This document shows positions 6,849 to 13,945 of a DNA stretch of 16,786 bases, piece after piece (positions within the stretch are counted from its first letter, which is position 1; each line of letters opens with the position of its first letter). Below the pieces are notes generated by a model. The model made no database searches. It was not told the origin of the DNA and saw only the letters and a list, made by a program, of their open reading frames with translations. The stretch is from CAWVWF01 sp963933885 (GTDB lineage: Bacteria > Bacteroidota > Bacteroidia > Flavobacteriales_C > GCA-002722245): NCBI GenBank assembly GCA_963933885.1, contig CAWVWF010000060.1:1-16786 (forward strand). The letters run 5' to 3'. The translations under genes and the position numbers were made by a program.

Positions 6849-8009
6849 ATGAGTACTGTTGAAGATTTTAAAGGATATGTTGCTTCTGTTGAAGCAAAAT
6901 CAGGATATACTAAACCTCTTGCTTTTGCATTAGGTGTTAAAAGAAGTAAAGGAGATAAAACACTAGATGCATATTTTCCACAAATCAACTGGGATAATGC
7001 TTTCGGTTCAGCAGCTGTTTTTGCTGACATTGCTAATATTGAATTTGGTACTAATGCTGAGTATGTTTTGGATATAGAAAAGCTTAACGATATTTATGCT
7101 AAGTTCTCTGCATTTCACCATGAAATTGAAAAGCACCCGAACATAGTTGCAATTAAAAACTTACTTGATAGCTATAGTAACAACCATAGCTATTACGCTT
7201 CAGATTTAGTTGTTTATTTCATGTTCGACAAAGATCAAGAAGTTGCTACAACTACTGAAGGTTATTTCAAATTACAAGCAATTTCTCAAAGATGCGTTCT
7301 TCCTCATGGATTGAATCTTAATGGAGCTTTTGGTAAGTTAACCAACGTTGCATGGACAAATAAAGGTCCTGTTTTACCAGAAGATTTACATAATGAAATC
7401 GCTAAATACATTTTCACAGAACCTTTAAATGTCACTCATATTGATAAATTCCCATACTTAGTAAACTATACTGCTCCATCGGGAACTAGAATAGTTTCAG
7501 GTTCTCAAGTTAGATTAGGAGCTTACCTTGGAGAAGGAACAACTGTAATGCCTGCTGGATATGTAAACTTTAATGCTGGAACTATTGGTAACGCAATGGT
7601 TGAAGGTAGAGTTTCAGGAGGAGTTGTTGTAGATAAAAACACTGATATAGGTGGAGGTGCTTCTATTATGGGTACACTTTCAGGAGGTAACAAAAATGTT
7701 ATTTCTATTGGTCAAGAATGTTTGTTAGGTGCAAATGCAGGAACTGGAATTTCTCTAGGTTTTGGTTGTACTATCGCTGCTGGTGTTTATGTAACGGCAG
7801 GAAGTAAAATAGGATTATACAATGGTAACAATGAGCCTGTTGACATAGATAACAATGTTGTTTCAGAAGGTGATAACATTGTAAAAGGAATGGACTTGAA
7901 TGGTAAAGACAAATTATTATTTATTCAAGATTCTCAAACAGGAAGAATTGTTTGTAAGCCAAATCCAAAAACGATTGAACTGAATGCAGCTTTGCATTCT
8001 AATGCATAA
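6849..8009 (+). CDS. dapD: Tetrahydrodipicolinate N-succinyltransferase, long actinobacterial type
   Basis: 386 residues. Transfers succinyl from succinyl-CoA to tetrahydrodipicolinate in the succinylase branch of lysine and meso-diaminopimelate synthesis (cytoplasmic, trimeric). The N-terminal two-thirds (1-215) is a mixed domain. Residues about 218-322 are a left-handed beta-helix of hexapeptide repeats with the blocks VRLGAYLGEGTTVMPAGYVN, FNAGTIGNAMVEGR, GGGASIMGTLSGG and LLGANAGTGISLG. These match, from memory, the DapD subfamily of Mycobacterium and Corynebacterium (about 300-320 residues) rather than the E. coli type (274 residues); here the N-terminal region is longer. The gene is 11 nt behind the thioredoxin gene and is probably co-transcribed with it. 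A strong terminator follows the stop. Family firm. Confidence 0.93.
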   Translation: MSTVEDFKGYVASVEAKSGYTKPLAFALGVKRSKGDKTLDAYFPQINWDNAFGSAAVFADIANIEFGTNAEYVLDIEKLNDIYAKFSAFHHEIEKHPNIVAIKNLLDSYSNNHSYYASDLVVYFMFDKDQEVATTTEGYFKLQAISQRCVLPHGLNLNGAFGKLTNVAWTNKGPVLPEDLHNEIAKYIFTEPLNVTHIDKFPYLVNYTAPSGTRIVSGSQVRLGAYLGEGTTVMPAGYVNFNAGTIGNAMVEGRVSGGVVVDKNTDIGGGASIMGTLSGGNKNVISIGQECLLGANAGTGISLGFGCTIAAGVYVTAGSKIGLYNGNNEPVDIDNNVVSEGDNIVKGMDLNGKDKLLFIQDSQTGRIVCKPNPKTIELNAALHSNA

Positions 8010-8030
8010 TACCAATTAAAAAACATCATA

Positions 8031-8066
8031 AAAAAAGGCGGATGAATTACTTCATCCGCCTTTTTT
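8031..8066. terminator. Strong bidirectional terminator between dapD and the convergent TPR gene
   Basis: Ten-bp GC-rich stem, GGCGGATGAA (8037-8046) with TTCATCCGCC (8051-8060), loop TTAC, flanked by six A (8031-8036) and six T (8061-8066). It ends transcription from both sides: dapD stops at 8009 on the plus strand and the TPR gene at 8083 on the minus strand. Confidence 0.95.
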
Positions 8067-8082
8067 GTTTTCAATATATTTC

Positions 8083-8547
8083 TTAATTCTGAGAAACTAG
8101 AGAATCAATTTTCTTTTGATACAATCTGCAATTAGCCGTATAAACTTTAGCAGCTTGAGTAACACCTAACAAATATGATTTTTTAAAATCATAACATGCT
8201 TCATATGTGTATCTAAATCTTGCTTTCGCTATACCTCTATTAAAATATGCTATTGGTTGATCACTGTCTAATTCTATAGCCTTATCGTAATCTTCAATTG
8301 CATTTACACTTAAACCGAGAAAAGAATAATATACACCTCGCTGAAGAAATGCCTCAGCGTTAATACTATCTTGAGCAATATACTTATCCATGTGAACTAT
8401 TTTAGCCTTGTAATCAGCCCTAGCAGAATCAGACAATCCCGTATTATAGTATTTTTCAATCTTTGTTTGTGCTGAGTCAACAACTGTTTCTTGAGCGGAA
8501 ACACTACAAGTGAATAATGCAGAAAATGCAAGTAGTATTAATTTCAT
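8083..8547 (-). CDS. Small exported TPR protein with a conserved cysteine pair
   Basis: 154 residues. A signal peptide (about 1-18, cleavage near VSA-Q) is followed by a short acidic region and about two TPR helical hairpins (about 55-125) containing RGVYYSFLGLSVNAIEDYDK and AYFNRGIAKARF. A Cys pair at 118 and 140 follows. It is clearly paralogous to the product at 15535-16089: my hand alignment of the 54-residue core (70-123 here) gives 29 identities, and both cysteines are kept with the same spacing. I chose the ATG at 8547 because it directly opens the signal peptide; an upstream in-frame ATG at 8580 would add 11 polar residues in front of it. Divergent from the M42 gene. Exported TPR is fairly certain; role unknown. 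Confidence 0.82.
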   Translation of the reverse strand: MKLILLAFSALFTCSVSAQETVVDSAQTKIEKYYNTGLSDSARADYKAKIVHMDKYIAQDSINAEAFLQRGVYYSFLGLSVNAIEDYDKAIELDSDQPIAYFNRGIAKARFRYTYEACYDFKKSYLLGVTQAAKVYTANCRLYQKKIDSLVSQN

Positions 8548-8711
8548 TCGTTCGGTAGTTAGGGTTAAATTAGTAGTCAATAATTTTTACGAGTCGGTCA
8601 TGCTAAAAGTTGCGATTTTCATCTACTTTTTCTAAACTTTCAAAAAGTTATTTCGTAGCTGGGGAAATACGTTACATTTCAGTATATTTAAATATAAATA
8701 AAACTAATAGA

Positions 8712-9797
8712 ATGTCTAAATCAATACTATCAAAAAGTTCAATAAAATTTTTAGAAAAATACCTAAATAATGCTTCCCCTACTGGATTTGAAGCGGAAGG
8801 ACAAAAACTTTGGTTAAGTTATATTAAGCCATATATCGATGAATATCAAGTTGATACTTATGGAACTGTTGCTGCAGTTATAAATCCATCTGCTAAATAC
8901 AAAGTTGTAATAGAAGCTCACGCAGATGAAATTAGTTGGTTTGTTCATTATATTACACCAGATGGTTTTATATACCTAAGAAGAAATGGAGGTTCAGATC
9001 ATCAAATAGCACCTTCAAAAAGAGTAAATATTCATACTCAAAGTGGAATTGTAAAAGCTATTTTTGGTTGGCCTGCAATTCATACAAGAAGCGGTGGTAA
9101 AGAAGAAGCTCCATCTTTAAAGAATATCTGTTTAGATGTTGGTGCAAAAAACAAAGAAGAAGTTTTAAAACTCGGAGTTGAAGTTGGTGATGTAATTACT
9201 TATGAAGATGAGTTCACAATATTAAATAACAATTGGTTTGTAGGTAGAGCTTTAGATAATAGAATCGGTGGATTCGTTATTGCAGAAGTTGCTAAAATGT
9301 TAAAGAAGAATAAAACAAAACTACCTTTCGCTTTATACATTGTTAACTCAGTACAAGAAGAAGTTGGTTTAAGAGGTGCACAAATGATTGCCGAAACAAT
9401 TAAACCAGATGTAGCGATCGTTACAGACGTTTGTCACGACACGAGTACTCCAATGATTAATAAGATTGCACAAGGAGACATTAAAGGTGGAGATGGACCA
9501 TGCTTAACAACAGGGCCAGCTGTACAAAATAACTTACTTAAATTAATAAAAGATAGCGCAAAGGAAAACAACATTCCTTACCAAAATGCTGCAGCATCTA
9601 GAGCTACAGGAACAGATACTGATGCATTTGCATATAGTAATGGAGGAGTTGCTTCTGCATTAATTTCACTACCATTAAGATATATGCATACAACAGTTGA
9701 AAGTGCACATAAAGATGACGTTGAAAATGTAATCAAATTGATTTTCGAATCATTAAAAAACATCAAAAACAATCACGATTTCAGATATTTCAAATGA
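8712..9797 (+). CDS. M42 family metallo-aminopeptidase
   Basis: 361 residues, a normal length for M42 (TET/FrvX/YsdC-like) peptidases, which form large dodecameric cytosolic shells and trim peptides from the N terminus. The co-catalytic metal site is complete: His70 and Asp72 in EAHADE, bridging Asp182 in RALDNR, catalytic Glu216 and metal Glu217 in VQEEVG, Asp239 in VTDVCHD and His326 in RYMHTTVE. GTDTDA (300-305), typical of the family, is also present. The start is the ATG at 8712; a longer reading from 8610 has no family similarity and an atypical composition. The gene stands alone, with a terminator right after its stop. Substrate preference cannot be told from the sequence. Confidence 0.93.
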   Translation: MSKSILSKSSIKFLEKYLNNASPTGFEAEGQKLWLSYIKPYIDEYQVDTYGTVAAVINPSAKYKVVIEAHADEISWFVHYITPDGFIYLRRNGGSDHQIAPSKRVNIHTQSGIVKAIFGWPAIHTRSGGKEEAPSLKNICLDVGAKNKEEVLKLGVEVGDVITYEDEFTILNNNWFVGRALDNRIGGFVIAEVAKMLKKNKTKLPFALYIVNSVQEEVGLRGAQMIAETIKPDVAIVTDVCHDTSTPMINKIAQGDIKGGDGPCLTTGPAVQNNLLKLIKDSAKENNIPYQNAAASRATGTDTDAFAYSNGGVASALISLPLRYMHTTVESAHKDDVENVIKLIFESLKNIKNNHDFRYFK

Positions 9798-9800
9798 CAT

Positions 9801-9838
9801 AAAAAAGGGGTTGAAAATTTAATTTCCAACCCCTTTTT
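9801..9838. terminator. Bidirectional terminator between the M42 gene and the DUF4924 gene
   Basis: Stem GGGGTTG (9807-9813) with CAACCCC (9827-9833), extended inside by AAA/TTT pairs after one mismatch, flanked by six A (9801-9806) and five T (9834-9838). It lies 3 nt after the M42 stop codon and 21 nt after the DUF4924 stop on the opposite strand. Confidence 0.93.
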
Positions 9839-9859
9839 CTTTTACTATAAATAGTAATT

Positions 9860-10408
9860 CTATATACCTAGTTCAGATCCTACGTGATCCATCATCTTAT
9901 GATAATTCTGAGCTAACTGAACCATAAACTTACTTATCTTATCTATTGATTGTTGAGTTTGTGTACTAATCTCTTTCTTCGATATTTTCAACATCCACAT
10001 TCCATACAATCCGTTGAAACAAGCTTCGATTTCACTTTTCACACCTTGTTGTTTCATCATTAAATCAGATATATCTCCTCTAGAGTTATTGTATAAAATA
10101 TTATACTTCTGATCTTCAAACGTTTTTAAAAGAGTAGTATGTAATAAGGTTAGTTCAGCAACAGTTTCCATAATTTCAGAACGATGCCCATTTTCCTCTA
10201 ATCCTTGTAATTTCATTTCTTGAATCAAATTCGAATACCATTCTCTTGATAGCGTTTTTTCGTTTTCGTTTAATCCTAAATGATTTATTACAGTCTGTTC
10301 AATTTTATTAACATCAAACTTACAAGCTCTAATAATGTTCTCAACTTGCCACATATAGAGTACATACTCTATAACATTGGTTTTCTTTTTTTCAAGTGCA
10401 ATATACAT
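9860..10408 (-). CDS. DUF4924 family protein
   Basis: 182 residues, predicted all-helical and soluble, with no signal peptide or membrane segment. The N terminus MYIALEKKKTNVIEYVLYMW and the following ENIIRAC match the DUF4924 family as I remember it, which is restricted to Bacteroidota and has no known function. It starts 5 nt after the stop of the skp-like gene, so the two form a unit, which suggests a link to envelope biogenesis. The family call is from memory of its N-terminal signature; the function is unknown. Confidence 0.78.
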   Translation of the reverse strand: MYIALEKKKTNVIEYVLYMWQVENIIRACKFDVNKIEQTVINHLGLNENEKTLSREWYSNLIQEMKLQGLEENGHRSEIMETVAELTLLHTTLLKTFEDQKYNILYNNSRGDISDLMMKQQGVKSEIEACFNGLYGMWMLKISKKEISTQTQQSIDKISKFMVQLAQNYHKMMDHVGSELGI

Positions 10409-10413
10409 TAAGC

Positions 10414-11103
10414 CTAATTTTGAGAATTGATAATCTTAATCATTAATTCAGTGATGTTGTTTTTCTCATTAAGTGCGTAAACCGTACTCAACTCTCTCTT
10501 TTCAATTAAAATATAATCAAGTTGCAATTTCTCATTGATTATCTTCAAACCTTGTCCAATAACATCATCAAGTTTTTGAGCAAATTTTGCTTCCATCTCC
10601 TTCGCAACTTGAAATTCCTTAGCTAAACTTTTCATCTTCTCTTCAGCCTCCATCTGTTTTTGAGCAGCTTCTTCTTGAAGACGTTGTTGTCCAGCTTGAG
10701 TTAATAAACCTTTCTCATATAACTCCTTCCCTTCTTCTTGCTTTTTAACAAGATAATTTTGAAGATTTGTTTTCAAACTCATCTCTCTAGTTCCAATACT
10801 TTTTTGAATTCCAACAATTTTATCTTGATCCTTCTTTAAAGATGGACACATGAAAACAACTTGTTCAATACTTAAGTAACCAACCTTTGAATAAGATGCG
10901 ATTTCCAAACTATCTAAAAAAGTTGAATCTCCAAGGTTAACAAGAATAGCAGAAGAGTCAATTTTAGAAGAGTCAGCGACTAAAGAATCACTTGCTATTG
11001 AATCAGCATCTGAAGCGTTATTCGTTGAATTAGAAGTAAAGTGTAGAATATATAATACGATTAAACCAATCGAAAGAAATATTGTAGCTATGTTATTTTT
11101 CAT
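10414..11103 (-). CDS. OmpH/Skp family periplasmic chaperone, probably membrane-anchored
   Basis: 229 residues. A hydrophobic segment (about 5-22) lacks a convincing signal-peptidase site and is followed by a Ser/Asp-rich linker (about 24-50), then VGYLSIEQVVFMCPSLKK (74-91), which is the first strand and start of the OmpH domain. Residues about 90-190 form long charged helices rich in Q, E and K, as in the coiled-coil arms of Skp, and LQLDYILIEKRE closes the fold. Skp trimers hold unfolded outer-membrane proteins in the periplasm. E. coli Skp is 161 residues with a cleaved signal; here the protein is longer, and anchoring in the inner membrane is inferred. DUF4924 follows after 5 nt. A candidate promoter with an overlapping palindrome lies just upstream. 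Confidence 0.82.
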   Translation of the reverse strand: MKNNIATIFLSIGLIVLYILHFTSNSTNNASDADSIASDSLVADSSKIDSSAILVNLGDSTFLDSLEIASYSKVGYLSIEQVVFMCPSLKKDQDKIVGIQKSIGTREMSLKTNLQNYLVKKQEEGKELYEKGLLTQAGQQRLQEEAAQKQMEAEEKMKSLAKEFQVAKEMEAKFAQKLDDVIGQGLKIINEKLQLDYILIEKRELSTVYALNEKNNITELMIKIINSQN

Positions 11104-11125
11104 TGCATGTAAATTTAAGCATGCA
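11104..11125. repeat. Short inverted repeat overlapping the skp-like promoter and leader
   Basis: TGCATG (11104-11109) and CATGCA (11120-11125) are perfect inverted arms around a 10-nt A/T spacer that itself contains TAAATTTA. The repeat touches the start codon on one side and the last bases of the -7 box on the other, so it could be an operator or a hairpin in a very short leader. With 6-bp arms, chance is a real alternative. Confidence 0.35.
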
Positions 11126-11158
11126 AATATAATTTAATAAAGCGTATTAGAAAACCAA
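11124..11158 (-). promoter_or_regulatory. Candidate promoter for the skp-like/DUF4924 unit
   Basis: On the minus strand, TATATTTG (11131-11124) is a perfect TAnnTTTG -7 element. A TTG (11158-11156) lies 24 nt further upstream, one more than the usual maximum of 23. The start point would be near 11117, giving a leader of about 14 nt. It lies just after the siaC-like stop codon, so skp could be transcribed both from here and by read-through. Confidence 0.45.
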
Positions 11159-11569
11159 TTCTCCAACTTCCTCTACTTTATTTTCGGGAAGTTCTTTCTC
11201 TATAAAATTCATCTTCAATCTAACCATATAGTCAAGGTTTAAACCAATAGATTTAATCAAGTCCTCATCTGGATTACATACCCAATCAACAATCAATTGA
11301 GTACCACAATTAGTTTGTAAATCTTTTAATCTTAAAAGAAAAAACAATAAACCTCTTTTTGATTTTCTACATAAAACATCAAAATCGAATTCACAAGTTA
11401 AACGCAATGGCTTCCCTGCTTCAATTTCATCAATGAAATTTGTGATTGTTGTATAATATGAATTTTCCTCGCCTATCTCAGAAACACCCTTTAAAGAAAG
11501 TGTTAAAGTTTCAACATCAAATAAAAACTCAGGTGTAATATTCGTAGATTCTAAATGCAAGGATTTCAT
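11147..11569 (-). CDS. SiaC-family (DUF1987) phosphoprotein
   Basis: 140 residues, usual family length about 125-130. STNITPEFLFD (8-18), GVSEIGEENSYYT (28-40), a central hydrophobic helix GLLFFLLRLKDLQ (73-85), IVDWVCNPDEDLIKSIG (93-109) and a C-terminal MNFIEKE fit the SiaC/DUF1987 pattern. In Pseudomonas SiaC is phosphorylated by the SiaB kinase, dephosphorylated by the PP2C phosphatase SiaA, and when unphosphorylated activates the diguanylate cyclase SiaD. In Bacteroidota similar proteins occur with SiaB-like partners, but none is seen here. The Thr/Ser-rich segment that carries the phosphosite in SiaC is replaced by VLCRKSKRG (65-73), which keeps one Ser (70). The gene has its own candidate -7 box. 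Family call moderate to good; role here unknown. Confidence 0.72.
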   Translation of the reverse strand: MKSLHLESTNITPEFLFDVETLTLSLKGVSEIGEENSYYTTITNFIDEIEAGKPLRLTCEFDFDVLCRKSKRGLLFFLLRLKDLQTNCGTQLIVDWVCNPDEDLIKSIGLNLDYMVRLKMNFIEKELPENKVEEVGELVF

Positions 11570-11622
11570 ACCACTTTGTTAATTTGTTGTAATTTGAGAA
11601 TAATTTTTGACGTTTAAAAACA

Positions 11623-11630
11623 CAAATATA
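11623..11630 (-). promoter_or_regulatory. Candidate -7 element for the siaC-like gene
   Basis: TATATTTG on the minus strand (11630-11623) matches TAnnTTTG. No TTG is found 17-23 nt upstream, so only half of the consensus is present. The leader to the ATG at 11569 would be about 45-50 nt. Confidence 0.35.
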
Positions 11631-11671
11631 CGAATCAGTTTTTAGAACCTATGAATACCTTTTTTTAATCG

Positions 11672-12091
11672 CTAAAAAATTATACCTGCTAAATAAGCCA
11701 AGGCTACATAACGAAATAACTTCCCTAAAAACATTGTAATAAATGTTGCTATTGGTGACACTCTAAAAACTCCTAAGGCAATTGCGATAATGTCCCCCAC
11801 AATAGGTAACCAACAAAGCCAACCCATCCATGCTCCATACTTTTGCAAAACATCCTTAAAACCTTCAACTTTACTTCTTCTAACTCTGAAATATTTTTCA
11901 ATCCAATTCCATTTAGTCAACCAACCAAACCAATAAGTTAACATACCTCCAAGTGTGTTTCCTATTGAAGCTACTAGAATCAAGGGTACATAATTATGTT
12001 CCTCAATTGCGATTAAAAAATAAGCTTCAGAACCAAAGGGAATAACTGTAGCAGCTAAAAAACATGCAAAAAAAATCTTTATATATATCAA
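11672..12091 (-). CDS. yqaA: YqaA family (DedA-like) inner-membrane protein
   Basis: 139 residues, against about 142 for E. coli YqaA, with which it is collinear as I recall that sequence: FLAATVIPFGSEAYFL (11-26), SIGNTLGGMLTYWFGW (42-57), a basic loop (RVRRSKVE), KYGAWMGWLCWLPIVGD (about 84-100), and LGKLFRYVALAYLAG (122-136). Several hydrophobic segments; YqaA is a small relative of the DedA/SNARE-associated family, whose members include lipid-carrier flippases, but YqaA's own substrate is not known. No ATG is available: the best start is TTG at 12091-12089, one base after the TAA of the response-regulator gene (TAAGTTG), so translation probably depends on re-initiation by ribosomes finishing the upstream gene. 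Transcriptionally it belongs to the kinase-regulator unit. Confidence 0.85.
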   Translation of the reverse strand: MIYIKIFFACFLAATVIPFGSEAYFLIAIEEHNYVPLILVASIGNTLGGMLTYWFGWLTKWNWIEKYFRVRRSKVEGFKDVLQKYGAWMGWLCWLPIVGDIIAIALGVFRVSPIATFITMFLGKLFRYVALAYLAGIIF

Positions 12092-12092
12092 C

Positions 12093-12800
12093 TTACAATG
12101 CCATTAATTCTTTAAAACGTGAAGTCTGTCTTCTTGAAATCTCTAATTTCTCACCAGACTTCAAAGTAACTCTCAAACCTCCGTTAAACCATGCTTCTAC
12201 TTTCTCAATCCAATTTAAATTGATAATATACTTTCTGGAAATTCTAAAAAATTCCTGTTCGTTTAATCGTTTCTCTAAATTATTAAGTGATTTTAATATC
12301 ATTGGTCTACTATCTTCAAAATACAATCTAACATAGTTACCTTCAGATTCGAACATTCTAACTTTCTCTAATTTAACGAACCAACACTTCTCTCCATCTT
12401 TTATGAAAATCTGAGATTCTAGAGATAACTTTTCCTCTGAACTTACACTTTCCGTTTCTACTAAAACTTTTTCTATTGCTTTTTCCAAACGATTTAGCTC
12501 AATAGGTTTCAATACATAATCAAGTGCATTTACTTCAAAAGCTTTTAATGCATATTCATCATAAGCCGTTACAAAAATCACATTTGGAACAACGTGTAAA
12601 TGCTCTAGAACTTCAAAACCTGTCATACCCGGCATCTGAATATCTAAGAAAACTAAATCAGGGTTAAGCTCTTCAATTCTCTCTATTGCTTCTTCTCCAT
12701 TTGAGGCTTCACCAACCACTTCAATTTCCGGAAACTTCTCTAATAACCTATTTAATTCTTTTCTTGCCAATCGTTCATCATCAACTATTAGAGCTCTCAT
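12093..12800 (-). CDS. LytTR-type response regulator
   Basis: 235 residues. Receiver domain about 1-120: acidic pair Asp7/Asp8, phosphoacceptor Asp53 in LVFLDIQMPGM, Thr near 78 in FVTAYDEYAL, and Lys near 98 in YVLKPIE. LytTR DNA-binding domain about 135-235: FESEGNYVRLYF, RISRKYIINLNWIEKVE and LKSGEKLEISRRQTSRFKEL are the usual conserved blocks. It is the cytoplasmic output of the adjacent sensor kinase, overlapping its stop by the ATGA arrangement, and is followed after one base by the yqaA-like gene. LytTR regulators typically bind pairs of short direct repeats; I did not identify a convincing site in the window. This is the AlgR/AgrA/LytR class. Target genes are unknown. Confidence 0.95.
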   Translation of the reverse strand: MRALIVDDERLARKELNRLLEKFPEIEVVGEASNGEEAIERIEELNPDLVFLDIQMPGMTGFEVLEHLHVVPNVIFVTAYDEYALKAFEVNALDYVLKPIELNRLEKAIEKVLVETESVSSEEKLSLESQIFIKDGEKCWFVKLEKVRMFESEGNYVRLYFEDSRPMILKSLNNLEKRLNEQEFFRISRKYIINLNWIEKVEAWFNGGLRVTLKSGEKLEISRRQTSRFKELMAL

Positions 12801-13855
12801 ATTTTTGGAATTTTAATGACTGTTAATACTGTATGTTCATCTTGATTGGAAATTTCTAATGTAGCTTTCCCATTAAAAATCAGTTCCAATCGTTGAATAC
12901 TATTTTCTAATCCGAAACCACTGCTATCGGACGTGTTAATTTTTTTTATTTCGTGAGGACTATACTGCCCCGAATTAAGGATACTAATAATCAATTCATC
13001 TCGTATCACCCTACATTCCACTTTTACACTTCCTCCTTTAATTAATTGACTAACTCCATGTTTAATCCCATTTTCAACCAGGGTTTGAATTATCATTGGA
13101 GGAATTTGAAAGTGTACACATTCTTTAGTAAACTCTACATCAAAATCTAACCGTTCCTCTAACCTTATTTTCTCAAGATTTAAATAATCCTTAACCAACT
13201 TTAATTCTTCATCAATATGAATTAGCTTTTTTCTATCTATAGTTAAAGTATGTCTTAAAATATTAGAAAGTTGAGTAATTCCTTCTTTTGCTCTTTCAGT
13301 ATCCTCATCAATCAAGCTTCTTAGTCCATTCATTGAATTAAAAATAAAATGAGGATTAAGCTGAGATTTAAATTTATTCAATTGAATCTCATTCATCTTA
13401 CTCTGATGCGTTAAGTTCTTAATCTCTTCCTTCTTAAAGTTTCTAAAAAAGTAAATAATGAAGTATAGAATTCCCCACATAAAATAGATGGAAGCAAATG
13501 TCCCACTCTGCTCGAAGAAGTTAGCAACTGTAAATTTCTCAATTAATGAAGCGTCTCCAAACATTCGAAATAAATACAGGAGAGTAATATGAAAACCACC
13601 AATCAGTCCACTTAGAATGGCTACTTTATGAAGTATTGTAGTTATTCCTGAAGTATGCCACCCATAAAGTTTTATTACGAATCTTATAAAATGTGACAAC
13701 AGAATTCCAATAAAGAAAATTAGAAATGAATAAAATATCGCTTCTGGATTAATGGTACGTGTTTCAAGATAATTAAAGAAAAAGATCCCTAAAGTGAAGG
13801 TTCCCCACCCCAATCCTTGAAACGCCCAATACAGTCTTTTCTTCCTGTTTATCAT
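12797..13855 (-). CDS. LytS-type sensor histidine kinase
   Basis: 352 residues. Four predicted membrane segments (about 8-28, 40-64, 74-97 and 120-138) form an integral sensor without a periplasmic domain. A short coiled coil (about 145-165) leads into the His_kinase domain (PF06580): NPHFIFN with the phospho-His at about 169, then an ATPase domain with the N-box TLVENGIKHG (about 258-267) and the G-box GFGLENSIQRL (about 313-323). Its partner is the LytTR regulator downstream (4-bp ATGA overlap). I chose the ATG at 13855; the TTG at 13873 would add six residues without benefit. Signal unknown; in this class, changes in the membrane or small hydrophobic ligands are common cues. Confidence 0.93.
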   Translation of the reverse strand: MINRKKRLYWAFQGLGWGTFTLGIFFFNYLETRTINPEAIFYSFLIFFIGILLSHFIRFVIKLYGWHTSGITTILHKVAILSGLIGGFHITLLYLFRMFGDASLIEKFTVANFFEQSGTFASIYFMWGILYFIIYFFRNFKKEEIKNLTHQSKMNEIQLNKFKSQLNPHFIFNSMNGLRSLIDEDTERAKEGITQLSNILRHTLTIDRKKLIHIDEELKLVKDYLNLEKIRLEERLDFDVEFTKECVHFQIPPMIIQTLVENGIKHGVSQLIKGGSVKVECRVIRDELIISILNSGQYSPHEIKKINTSDSSGFGLENSIQRLELIFNGKATLEISNQDEHTVLTVIKIPKI

Positions 13856-13920
13856 CACAACGAATATACTCAATAAATAATCTTGATGGAACTCCTTTTA
13901 CATAAAGGGACTGTTTGTTT

Positions 13921-13928
13921 TATATTTG
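13921..13928 (+). promoter_or_regulatory. Candidate -7 element for the acpH-like gene
   Basis: TATATTTG on the plus strand, a perfect TAnnTTTG match, 17 nt before the ATG at 13946, so the leader would be about 11 nt. No TTG lies 17-23 nt upstream (the TTTG at 13914 is too close). Confidence 0.4.
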
Positions 13929-13945
13929 GTTAAATAACTTTTTAC

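Noticed and set aside
8548..8580. Upstream ATG for the small TPR protein
   Set aside because: It would put 11 polar residues before the signal peptide; the ATG at 8547 gives a classical one.
8610..8711. N-terminal extension of the M42 peptidase from an ATG at 8610
   Set aside because: The 34 extra residues have no family similarity and an odd composition, and the M42 fold begins normally at the ATG at 8712; this stretch is more likely leader and promoter DNA.
9578..9772. 64-codon minus-strand ORF inside the M42 gene
   Set aside because: Antisense shadow of conserved M42 motifs.
12064..12336. 90-codon plus-strand ORF
   Set aside because: Antisense to the LytTR and YqaA-like genes, both well supported; the translation has no family features.
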